From Phenylobacterium sp. NIBR 498073 (GTDB lineage Bacteria; Pseudomonadota; Alphaproteobacteria; Caulobacterales; Caulobacteraceae), in the NCBI RefSeq assembly GCF_027286305.1, contig NZ_CP114599.1, forward strand, positions 2,976,001 through 3,040,000: a stretch of DNA of 64,000 nt, written 5' to 3'. The notes below the pieces were generated by a model that saw nothing but the letters and a program-made list of their open reading frames with translations, ran no database searches and was not told where the DNA came from. Of this stretch, positions 57,301 to 64,000 are shown piece after piece. The translations under genes were made by a program, and so were the position numbers. Positions within the stretch are counted from its first letter, which is position 1. The number at the start of each line of letters is the position of its first letter.

Positions 57301-59370
57301 TCAGTGCTCGATCCAGCGGTTGATCTTGTCGTAAAGCTCGGTCTGCGCGATCGGCTTGGGGATATGGTCGATCATCCCGGCCTCGCGGAAGCGGGCGACC
57401 TGCTCGGGCAGGGCCTCGGCGGTCACCGCGATGATCGGGGTCCGCCCGCGCCGCCCATCCAGCGCCCGGATCGCCCGCGTCGCCGTCAGGCCGTCCATGC
57501 GGGGCATGCGGATGTCCATGAGAATGACGTCGAAGTCGCGCTCGCCCGCCATCCGGACGGCGTCGTCGCCATCCTCGGCCATCGCTACCTCGTAGCCTTC
57601 CATTTCCAGCAGCAGCTTGCAGAGCTCGCGGTTCATCGGGTGGTCGTCGACCACCAGCACCCGCCCCGTCCCGGTCGCCGCCGCCGGCGCGGCCATGGGC
57701 GGGCGCTGATCGGCCGTTTCGGGCGCGCCCAGCGGTACGCTCACCCGGAACGTAGCTCCCTCGCCCGGCGCGCTCTCGACGCCGATCTGCCCGCCCATCA
57801 GCTCGACCAGCGACTTCGAGATCGCTAGCCCGAGGCCGGTCCCGCCGAAACGCCGGCGGATCGAGCTGTCGGCCTGCGAGAACCGCTCGAAGATCCGGTC
57901 CATCTCGGCGGGGCTCATCCCGATGCCGCTGTCGCGGACCTCCAGCCGGAAGATGTGGCCGCCGGGCTCCTCGGCGATCTCGGCGGCGACCCGGACGCTC
58001 CCCTGGCTGGTGAACTTCACCGCATTGTTCAGCAGGTTCAGGACGATCTGGCGCAGACGATTGGGGTCGATCTGGAAGCGGGCGTCCTCGTCGCCGCTCG
58101 CGCTCACCCGCAGCTCAAGCCCCTTCTCGGCGGCGGCGGCGGCGACGATCCCTGCGGTTTCGCGGACCACGACCAGCGGATTGGCCGCCTGCGGCGTCAA
58201 CTCGAAGCGCCCGGCCTCCAGCCGCGCGAACTCCAGCACGTCGTCGACCAGGGTCACGAGCGAGCGCCCCGCCGCAGCGATCAGCGCCATCCTCCGCCGC
58301 CCCTCGGCCGAGAGGTCCTCGGTCTCGTCGATCACGCTCGCGAACCCCAGGACGCTGTTCAGCGGCGTGCGCAGCTCGTGGCTCATGGTCGCCAGGAACT
58401 CGCTCTTGGCCCTGTTCGCCGCCTGCGCCCGCTCCCGCGCCGCGGCCAGGTGACGATTGCGGCGAAGCACCAGGTCCCTGAGCCGGTGCTGCCGGTAGAG
58501 GGACAGCGCCAAGGCCAGCGTCGTCAGGAACATCATGGTGATGAACACCTGACCCAGGCGGATGCGGTCGACGGCGGCCCAGGTCGCCGTCTCGCCCATC
58601 GTCGTCGCCCCGAGCGCGAACAGCGGCATGGCCAGCGCCGCCACGATGACCGCGCTCCAGGCCGCCCCCTTCGGACCGAGCCGGAACGCGGCGAGCGTCG
58701 CGGCGGGAAACACCACGAACGCCATCCAGCCCTCGGCCTGCGCAAAGGCCACGAGCGTGGCCGCCATCACCAGGGCGTAGATGCCGACCCTGACCCAGGG
58801 CGCCGGCCGTGGGTTGTGGGTCCAGGGGTGGTCGTCCAGCAGCACCAGCGTCGCCGGCAGGGCGATCGCCATGCCCAGCACGCAGCAGAACAGCCAGCCC
58901 ACGAAGACCGTGCCGAAGTCCCGGCCCAGCATGAGATCGGTGAGCGTGGCGCCGATCGCCGCCATCGCCGCGCTGACGGGCGCCGCCGTCCCGATGACCA
59001 GCAGCGCCTCCCTGACGCTGCGGATTCGCGCCCGCCCGCGGGTCGCGCGCGACGCCACGGCCGCCAGCAGCACGGCCTCGGTCGTGTCGAGCCCGGTGTA
59101 GATCGCCACCAGCCCCCAGGGGTCCCCGGCCAGGGCGTGCCCGACCAGTTGCGTCACGACGCATATCGCCAGGAATGCAAATCGCCGGGCCCGGCCGAAA
59201 TGCAACAGCCCCGCCGCGGCGATGGCGTTCACCGGCCAGAGCGCCGGCATGCCTTGCGCGTCCCGCGTCAAGGCGTCGCAAAACGCGAACACCCCGATGT
59301 AGGTCAGCCCCAACACGACGAGCAGCAGGTTCTCTCGTCGCGCCGCCCCCTGGTGGGACCTGCCCGCCAT
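57301..59370 (-). CDS. MASE1-type hybrid histidine kinase with receiver
   Basis: The 689-residue product has an N-terminal membrane domain of about eight segments ('MPALWPVNAIAAAGLLHFG' etc.) that fits MASE1. It continues with His331 in 'FLATMSHELRTPLN', an ATPase domain ('NLLNNAVKFTSQG', 'DSGIGMS', 'GGTGLGLAIS') and a receiver with Asp619 ('DVILMDIRMP'). I chose ATG 59370 (MAGRSHQ); a longer frame has no good support. It is a membrane hybrid sensor kinase; its signal is unknown and no partner gene is adjacent. Confidence 0.88.
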   Translation of the reverse strand: MAGRSHQGAARRENLLLVVLGLTYIGVFAFCDALTRDAQGMPALWPVNAIAAAGLLHFGRARRFAFLAICVVTQLVGHALAGDPWGLVAIYTGLDTTEAVLLAAVASRATRGRARIRSVREALLVIGTAAPVSAAMAAIGATLTDLMLGRDFGTVFVGWLFCCVLGMAIALPATLVLLDDHPWTHNPRPAPWVRVGIYALVMAATLVAFAQAEGWMAFVVFPAATLAAFRLGPKGAAWSAVIVAALAMPLFALGATTMGETATWAAVDRIRLGQVFITMMFLTTLALALSLYRQHRLRDLVLRRNRHLAAARERAQAANRAKSEFLATMSHELRTPLNSVLGFASVIDETEDLSAEGRRRMALIAAAGRSLVTLVDDVLEFARLEAGRFELTPQAANPLVVVRETAGIVAAAAAEKGLELRVSASGDEDARFQIDPNRLRQIVLNLLNNAVKFTSQGSVRVAAEIAEEPGGHIFRLEVRDSGIGMSPAEMDRIFERFSQADSSIRRRFGGTGLGLAISKSLVELMGGQIGVESAPGEGATFRVSVPLGAPETADQRPPMAAPAAATGTGRVLVVDDHPMNRELCKLLLEMEGYEVAMAEDGDDAVRMAGERDFDVILMDIRMPRMDGLTATRAIRALDGRRGRTPIIAVTAEALPEQVARFREAGMIDHIPKPIAQTELYDKINRWIEH

Positions 59371-59520
59371 CCTACGCCCCCGCGTTTCCCCGCGAGCGAC
59401 AGAATCTGAGCCGCATATCCCTGTCAACGATCACGCGCAGCCGTGCGGCGACATGGCGGCTCTACGCCCATCAATCGTCCCGCCGTTCGTCAGGCCGAGC
59501 GCCCCCGGCCCATCGCCGCC

Positions 59521-60015
59521 TCAGAACACCTCCAGCCAGCGCTCGTTGTCGGCGTCGGGATTGGACTTGCCCCGGCAGACCAGGCCGTCCCGCGCGCGGG
59601 TCTCCTTGCCGCGCGTCAGCTCCCAGCGCAGCTGCTTGCAGGCGAACGGCCCGACCGCCTCGGCGCTGACCGCGGTGATCTTCCCGACCGAGGCGCGGCC
59701 GCGCCAGTTCAGCGACTGGCCGACCTCAAGTCCGCCCAGCGCGCTGTCGAAGGCCCACATGTCGCGCAGATCGAGGAACTTCTTGGCGGCGGAATCGAAA
59801 CTGACCCCGCCCTCACAGTCGTTGCACGAGACCGCGCCGAACGTCCTGAAGGCGTCCTTCTGCGCCTCCGCCGCCGCATCGAATTTCAGCTGGCCCGGAC
59901 GCTTCAGCTTCGGATCGCCCAGATTGATCGGCTGCGGGCCCGTCGCGGCGAACACCGCCGGCGCGGCCCCCGCCGCGGTCGCGGCGATCACCGCCGCCAG
60001 GATCAAACGCTTCAC
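59521..60015 (-). CDS. Secreted protein of unknown function
   Basis: The 164-residue product starts with a signal peptide (VKRLILAAVIAATAAGAAPAVFA-A). The mature part has Cys-rich spots 'SCNDC', 'FACKQL' and 'LVCRGKS', which could form disulfides, and conserved-looking 'FLDLRDMWAFDSALGG'. GTG 60015 is chosen because AAGGAGGT lies four bases upstream, giving a proper signal peptide. I do not recognise the family. The 284 bases upstream, to the M20 gene stop, hold no clear gene. Confidence 0.7.
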   Translation of the reverse strand: MKRLILAAVIAATAAGAAPAVFAATGPQPINLGDPKLKRPGQLKFDAAAEAQKDAFRTFGAVSCNDCEGGVSFDSAAKKFLDLRDMWAFDSALGGLEVGQSLNWRGRASVGKITAVSAEAVGPFACKQLRWELTRGKETRARDGLVCRGKSNPDADNERWLEVF

Positions 60016-60299
60016 GAAGACCTCCTTGGAATGACACCGATGGAGGTTGCCGCACACAGGCCACGCCGGCGCGGCGCCGTCGACCGGCGCCGGCATGCTG
60101 CGCCCGATCGATCAATCCAGCTTGCCGGACGACGAAGCCCGCGGCCCCGCCAATGCTAGCCAATTTTCAACTCGCTCTGGCGACGCAGCGAACCTCCAGG
60201 CGCTGGCCTCGAAGATGTCCATGGTCGGCGCCGACACGGTGCAACCTGACGGCCCAGGACTTCGCCTTCGCCTAGGCTCCCTGCGGCGGCGGGTTCCCG

Positions 60300-61547
60300 C
60301 TAACCCGCCCCCATCGCCGCCTTGATCTGCGCCGCCGGGATCTCGCCGCTGGCCAGCTTGGCGAGGATCAGCGCCGACAGCTGCGCGCGTTCGACGAAGC
60401 TCTCGGGCCAGGCGTATTCGTCGTGCGAATGGATGTCGCCGCCGCGCACCCCCAGGGTGTCGACATTCGGCAGGCCGGCGGCGAACAGGTTGTTGCCCTC
60501 GCAGACCCCGCCGGACGGCGCCCAGGTGATCTGCTGGCCGATCAGGGCGCCGGCGTCCTTCACCGCCCCGAACAGCTGCTGCTGGGCCGGAGTGAACGGC
60601 TTGGCCGGGCGGGTGAAGCCGCCGTGCAGCTCCGCCTCGATCCCATCGGCGCCGGTGGCGGCGACTTGCGCCTGCACATAGGCCAGCGCCCAGGCGGCGG
60701 CCTCTGCGTCGGGCAGGCGGATGTTGAAGCGCACCACCGCCACGTCCGGCACCATGTTCAGCGGCCCGCCGCCGTCGATGCGCGCGACGTTCAGGGTCAC
60801 CCCCTCGCGCTGGCCGTTGGCGGCGGCCAGCCGCACCGCCAGGTCCGCGGCCGCGGCGATGGCGTTGCGGCCCTTGTCGAAGTCGCGGCCGGCATGGGCC
60901 GCGCGGCCGCGCACCACAGCGTGGAAGTTGCCCGAGCCCTTGCGCTGGGCGGCCAGCGCCCCGCCGGCCATGGCCGGCTCATAGGTCAGGCCGACATGCC
61001 CGCCCGCCGCCAGCTTGGCCAGCACCGGCCCCGAGGCCAGCGAGCCGATCTCCTCGTCGGGCGACAGCAGCACCCGGTAGCCGACCTCGCCCTTGTCCGG
61101 ATGGTCCTCGAACGCCCGCAGCGCCGCCAGCATGACGCTGATCCCGCCCTTCATGTCGGCCAGGCCCGGTCCGTTCAGCGCCCCGTCCGCCCGCTTGGTC
61201 ACCGCGGTGAACGGCGTCCCGGCCGGATAGACGGTGTCGTAGTGGCCGGTCAGCACCACCTGCACCGGCGCCTGCGGGCGCACGGTCAGCATCAGCGCGT
61301 CGGGGTGGGCCTGGGCGCTCAGCGTCCCGTCGGCGGCGACCTCGTGGCTGTCGGCCAGGGCTACGTTCTCGAGCTCGCCGGGCAGCTGGCGCATGACGCC
61401 CTCCAGCATCGCGCGCTGGGCCTCCAGTCCCGGCAGGTTTCGGCTGCCTGACGATAGGGCGCACCATTCCACGGCGCGGCCCAGAATATCGTCTTCCTCC
61501 CCGGCCAGGCGGCTGAGGATGGATGAATCTTGCGCGGTGAGTTTCAT
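60300..61547 (-). CDS. M20 family metallopeptidase (carboxypeptidase G2-like)
   Basis: The 415-residue product has the M20 zinc motifs 'LTGHYDTVYP' (His and Asp), 'GPGLADMKGG', and 'SPDEEIGS' (catalytic and metal Glu), plus 'RGRAAHAGRDFDKGRNAI' from the dimerisation domain. It hydrolyses C-terminal glutamate-type or other amide bonds in the cytoplasm. No signal peptide is present, unlike secreted glutamate carboxypeptidases. I chose ATG 61547 (MKLTAQDSS). It is divergent from the ghrA-like gene. Confidence 0.9.
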   Translation of the reverse strand: MKLTAQDSSILSRLAGEEDDILGRAVEWCALSSGSRNLPGLEAQRAMLEGVMRQLPGELENVALADSHEVAADGTLSAQAHPDALMLTVRPQAPVQVVLTGHYDTVYPAGTPFTAVTKRADGALNGPGLADMKGGISVMLAALRAFEDHPDKGEVGYRVLLSPDEEIGSLASGPVLAKLAAGGHVGLTYEPAMAGGALAAQRKGSGNFHAVVRGRAAHAGRDFDKGRNAIAAAADLAVRLAAANGQREGVTLNVARIDGGGPLNMVPDVAVVRFNIRLPDAEAAAWALAYVQAQVAATGADGIEAELHGGFTRPAKPFTPAQQQLFGAVKDAGALIGQQITWAPSGGVCEGNNLFAAGLPNVDTLGVRGGDIHSHDEYAWPESFVERAQLSALILAKLASGEIPAAQIKAAMGAG

Positions 61548-61612
61548 GGGCGCGAGCCTCGCCCCCAAAACCGGGCTCGCGCAAGACCCTATCGGGAGGC
61601 TACTGGAAGCCC

Positions 61613-62497
61613 ATGGCCATAACCTTCCTGAATCGCCTCGCCCCCGACGCCCAGACCCGCTGGCTGGAGGCCCTTCGCGCCGCCCTGCCGGGCGAGACGA
61701 TCACCGCCGAGCCCTCGCACGCGACAGAGATCGCCATCGTCGCCAATCCGGGCCGCGGCGTGCTGGCGAGCCTGCCGAACCTCGCCTTCGTGCAGTCGGC
61801 CTGGGCGGGGGTCGACAGCCTGCTCGACGATCCCAGCCTGCCGCGCGTGCCGATCGCCCGCCTCGTCGATCCTGCCCTGGCCGCCCAGATGGCCCAGGCG
61901 ACCGCCGCCCACGTGCTCTACCTGCACCGCCAGGTCCCGGCCTACGCGGCCCAGCAGCGCCGCGGCCTCTGGCGCCAGCTGCCCCAGCCGCCGGCCGCGG
62001 AGCGCCGCGTCGGCTTCCTCGGCTATGGCGAGCTGGCCAGCGTCGCCGCCAACCTGCTGGAATCCATCGGCTTTCAGACCTACGGCTGGAGCCGCCGGCT
62101 CGGCGATCTCGACACCCTGCTGGCCACCAGCGACATCGTCGTCAACCTGCTGCCGCTGACCGACCGAACCCGCGGCATCCTCAGCGCCCCGGCCTTCGCG
62201 CGCATGAAGCGGGGCGCGGCGATCATCAACCTGGCCCGCGGCGCCCACCTGGTCGAGGAGGATCTGATCGCCGCCCTCGACGCCGGCCAGCTGTCGCACG
62301 CCGTGCTCGACGTCTTCGAGGCCGAGCCGCTGGAACGCAAGCACCCGTTCTGGTCACACCCGCAGATCACCGTCACCCCGCACGTGGCCGCGATCACCGA
62401 CCCGGTCTCGGCCAGCGCCGTCATCGCCGCCAACATCGCCCGCTTCCGCGCCGGCCAGCCGCCCGAAGGCCTGGTCAACCGTAAGGCCGGGTATTGA
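61613..62497 (+). CDS. ghrA: Glyoxylate/hydroxypyruvate reductase A-like (D-2-hydroxyacid dehydrogenase)
   Basis: The 294-residue product has 'QSAWAGVDSLL', the NAD(P) motif 'VGFLGYGELASVAANLL', and the catalytic Arg ('NLARGAHLVEEDL'), Glu ('DVFEAEPL') and His ('TPHVAAITDPVSA'). The GhrA-type order and the short length support glyoxylate or hydroxypyruvate reductase. It reduces these acids with NADPH. It is convergent with putR; a hairpin (62505-62531) lies between. Confidence 0.85.
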   Translation: MAITFLNRLAPDAQTRWLEALRAALPGETITAEPSHATEIAIVANPGRGVLASLPNLAFVQSAWAGVDSLLDDPSLPRVPIARLVDPALAAQMAQATAAHVLYLHRQVPAYAAQQRRGLWRQLPQPPAAERRVGFLGYGELASVAANLLESIGFQTYGWSRRLGDLDTLLATSDIVVNLLPLTDRTRGILSAPAFARMKRGAAIINLARGAHLVEEDLIAALDAGQLSHAVLDVFEAEPLERKHPFWSHPQITVTPHVAAITDPVSASAVIAANIARFRAGQPPEGLVNRKAGY

Positions 62498-62504
62498 GCT
62501 CTCC

Positions 62505-62531
62505 TTCCTCCCCTGCGCAGCGGGGGAGGAA
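62505..62531. other. Intergenic hairpin between convergent genes
   Basis: TTCCTCCCC (62505-62513) pairs with GGGGAGGAA (62523-62531) around a 9-base loop. It lies eight bases after the ghrA stop. It lacks a T run on either strand, so termination is possible but unproven. Confidence 0.5.
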
Positions 62532-62537
62532 AATCAG

Positions 62538-63008
62538 CTACACCGGCAGCTCGGTCACCGACTTCACCTCCTCTAGCACCGCATAGGTCCGCGTCTCGCG
62601 CACCCCCGGCATGGCCACCAGCACCTCGCCGAGGAACCGGCGATAGGCCTCCATGTGGCTGACCCGCGCCTTGATCAGATAGTCGAAGCCGCCGGCCACC
62701 ATGTGGCACTCGAGGATTTCCGACGTCCTTTGTGCGGCCTGGGCGAACTCGCTGAAGGTGTCGCCGGTTGTGCGGTCGAGCTGCACCTCCACGAAGATCA
62801 GGAGCGCACGGTCGATGGCCTTCGGATCGAGGATCGCCGCAAAGCCGGTGATCACTCCGCGCTCGCGCAGCCGCCGCACCCGGTCCGAGCAGGCCGACGG
62901 CGACAGGTGGCATTGCTGGGCCAGGTCCAGGTTGCTGATCCGCCCGTCCCGCTGCAGCACCCGCAGCAGCCGCCGGTCGGTGTCATCGAGCTGCACGATT
63001 TCCGTCAC
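62538..63008 (-). CDS. putR: Lrp-type regulator of proline catabolism
   Basis: The 156-residue product is an Lrp/AsnC protein ('LDDTDRRLLRVLQRDGRISNLDLAQQCHLSPSACSDRVRRLRERG') with a complete RAM domain ('MVAGGFDYLIKARVSHMEAYRRFLGEVL'). Its divergent placement 115 bases from putA identifies it as the PutR-type activator that responds to proline. The start is a GTG at 63008 with AAGGTG eight bases upstream; longer frames read through the putA promoter and are not real. Confidence 0.9.
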   Translation of the reverse strand: MTEIVQLDDTDRRLLRVLQRDGRISNLDLAQQCHLSPSACSDRVRRLRERGVITGFAAILDPKAIDRALLIFVEVQLDRTTGDTFSEFAQAAQRTSEILECHMVAGGFDYLIKARVSHMEAYRRFLGEVLVAMPGVRETRTYAVLEEVKSVTELPV

Positions 63009-63029
63009 ACGGCACCTTTTGAAGATATT

Positions 63030-63062
63030 TGTCCGGTGGACGCCCCAAACGTCCGCCGGACA
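63030..63062. promoter_or_regulatory. Candidate PutR operator in the putR-putA intergenic region
   Basis: TGTCCGGTGGACG (63030-63042) and CGTCCGCCGGACA (63050-63062) are inverted repeats with one mismatch in 13, spaced seven bases. The repeat lies in the middle of the divergent region, as expected for an Lrp-type dimer or octamer site. A partial third copy, GCCGGACGACA, lies at about 63083-63093. Confidence 0.6.
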
Positions 63063-63122
63063 TTCGGCATCATACTCGATACGCCGGACGACAGGAAACA
63101 ACCCCGCGAAGGCCCCGCCGAC

Positions 63123-64000
63123 ATGACCTCCTGGACCGCCCTGGACGATCCCGCCGCCAAGTATCGCGACGAAACCGAAGCGGTGACCGCCCTGCTTGCC
63201 GCCCGGCCGCTGAGCGCCGACCAGCAGGTCGCCGTCCGCGCCCAGGCCGAGCACCTGGTCCGCACCGCCCGCAAGGCCGCCAACCGCCAGGGCGTGGTCG
63301 AGAGCTTCCTGCAGGAGTTCAGCCTCGGCACCCGCGAGGGCCTGGCCCTGATGTGCCTGGCAGAGGCGCTGCTGCGCACCCCCGACGCCGAGACCCGCGA
63401 CCGGCTGATCGCCGAGAAGATCGGCGGCGCCGACTGGGCCAGCCACCTCGGCCAATCCGAAAGCCTGTTCGTCAACGCCTCGACCTGGGGCCTGATGCTG
63501 ACCGGCCGGCTGGTCGAGGTCGACGAGGAGGCCCGCCGCGACCCGCCCGGCTTCCTGCGCCGCCTGGCCGAGCGGATCGGCGAGCCGGTCGTGCGCCGCG
63601 CCGTGGCCCAGGCGATCGGCATCATGGGCGAACAGTTCGTGCTCGGCCGCACCATCGAGGCGGCCCTCAAGCGCGCGGCCAAGGAAGGCCAGGTCTGCTC
63701 GTTCGACATGCTGGGCGAAGGCGCCCGCACCGCCGCCGACGCCGCCCGCTACGAGCAGGCCTACGCCGACGCCCTGGAGACGGTCGGCAAGCACGGCAAG
63801 GGCGCGGGTCCGGAGGCCGGCCACGGCGTCTCGGTCAAGCTCTCGGCGCTGTCGCCGCGCTATGAGGCGACGCACGAGGACCGGGTCTGGGCCGAGCTCT
63901 ATCCGCGCCTCAAGCGGCTGGCCCTGATCGCCGCGCGCCACGACATCAACTTCACCATCGACGCCGAGGAGGCTGACCGCCTGGTGATCTCGCTGAAGCT
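63123..64000 (+). CDS. putA: Bifunctional proline dehydrogenase / P5C dehydrogenase, N-terminal part (cut by window edge)
   Basis: The 292 codons in the window match the start of PutA: an N-terminal helical arm ('EAVTALLAARPLSADQQVAVRAQAEHLVRTARKA'), then 'FLQEFSLGTREGLALMCLAEALLRTPD' and the proline dehydrogenase barrel ('CSFDMLGEGARTAADAARY', 'GHGVSVKLSALSPRY'). The FAD-dependent barrel oxidises proline to P5C; the downstream dehydrogenase domain, beyond the window, makes glutamate. No N-terminal DNA-binding ribbon-helix-helix is present, so control falls to PutR. Confidence 0.95.
   Translation, partial: MTSWTALDDPAAKYRDETEAVTALLAARPLSADQQVAVRAQAEHLVRTARKAANRQGVVESFLQEFSLGTREGLALMCLAEALLRTPDAETRDRLIAEKIGGADWASHLGQSESLFVNASTWGLMLTGRLVEVDEEARRDPPGFLRRLAERIGEPVVRRAVAQAIGIMGEQFVLGRTIEAALKRAAKEGQVCSFDMLGEGARTAADAARYEQAYADALETVGKHGKGAGPEAGHGVSVKLSALSPRYEATHEDRVWAELYPRLKRLALIAARHDINFTIDAEEADRLVISLK

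Noticed and set aside
60047..60325. Possible 92-residue gene in the space before the M20 peptidase
   Set aside because: No ribosome binding site, low-complexity composition, and overlap with the end of the peptidase gene on the other strand.
62505..62531. Rho-independent terminator after ghrA
   Set aside because: The hairpin is good, but neither strand has a T run after it, so I list it only as a hairpin.
63009..63941. Long minus-strand frame that fuses upstream sequence to putR
   Set aside because: The extra part is antisense to putA and covers the shared promoter region; PutR has a complete start at 63008 with a ribosome binding site.
1..64000. CRISPR array, prophage, insertion sequence or integrative element
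   Set aside because: No regularly spaced direct repeats, transposase, integrase, terminase or tRNA-linked attachment site was seen.

Overview
The window is a 64-kb stretch of a GC-rich alphaproteobacterial chromosome. It most resembles Caulobacteraceae (Caulobacter or Phenylobacterium). The reasons are a DUF2336 protein, several soluble or MASE1-type hybrid histidine kinases, CtrA-like TTAA-N7-TTAA boxes, a CYP153 alkane hydroxylase, the overall protein style and strong G/C at third codon positions. Genes are packed on both strands with many 1-4 base overlaps. I see no rRNA, tRNA, CRISPR array, insertion sequence, integrase or phage gene, so this looks like ordinary chromosome with a large catabolic and regulatory content.

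Layout. 1-6 kb: end of a DUF2336 gene, a membrane hybrid kinase, a CaiB/BaiF CoA-transferase, a lytic transglycosylase, an aldo/keto reductase and a TonB-like protein whose ribosome binding site lies inside a strong hairpin. 6-11 kb: one minus-strand operon encoding an ABC-2 exporter (ATPase and two permeases), a ThiO-like flavoprotein and an acyl-CoA dehydrogenase. 11-16 kb: TetR regulator divergent from a Baeyer-Villiger-type monooxygenase, then a 931-residue Ig-repeat/RTX type I secreted protein. 16-22.4 kb: a GAF/PAS hybrid kinase, a LysR regulator divergent from a four-gene overlapping operon with no known function (it includes a cysteine-hydrolase homologue without its cysteine), and an XRE regulator. 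22.4-26.8 kb: SPOUT methyltransferase, M13 lipoprotein peptidase and an FAD/NAD(P)-binding protein.

27-35 kb is a hydrophobic-substrate oxidation region: CYP153, SnoaL-like protein, phytanoyl-CoA dioxygenase-like protein, dienelactone hydrolase, a NIPSNAP-like protein, an SDR, a TetR regulator, an outer-membrane MetA-type protein and an aldo/keto reductase. The TetR start region and the aldo/keto reductase promoter carry the same GTGAG-N6-CTCAC operator. 35-42 kb: MFS exporter of the fosmidomycin-resistance family with a frameshifted AraC regulator, a lipase-like hydrolase, a MatB-like synthetase, two Lrp regulators separated by small operons, and palindromic intergenic repeats. 41.8-46 kb: arginine succinyltransferase genes astA-astD-astB with a divergent Lrp regulator. 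46-57 kb: mixed housekeeping and stress genes (TPR, GNAT, GST, GFA, CYTH, EamA, TSUP, DUF805, VOC, 1-Cys peroxiredoxin, Crp-like regulator, class II aldolase, MFS), with two copies of a bipartite palindromic repeat. 57-64 kb: a MASE1 hybrid kinase, a secreted protein, an M20 peptidase, a glyoxylate/hydroxypyruvate reductase and the divergent putR-putA pair, with putA running off the window.

Many of these genes feed carbon and nitrogen from hydrophobic compounds, organic acids, arginine and proline into central metabolism, each under a local one-component regulator. Family names below rest on reading the translated sequences; no database search was run.
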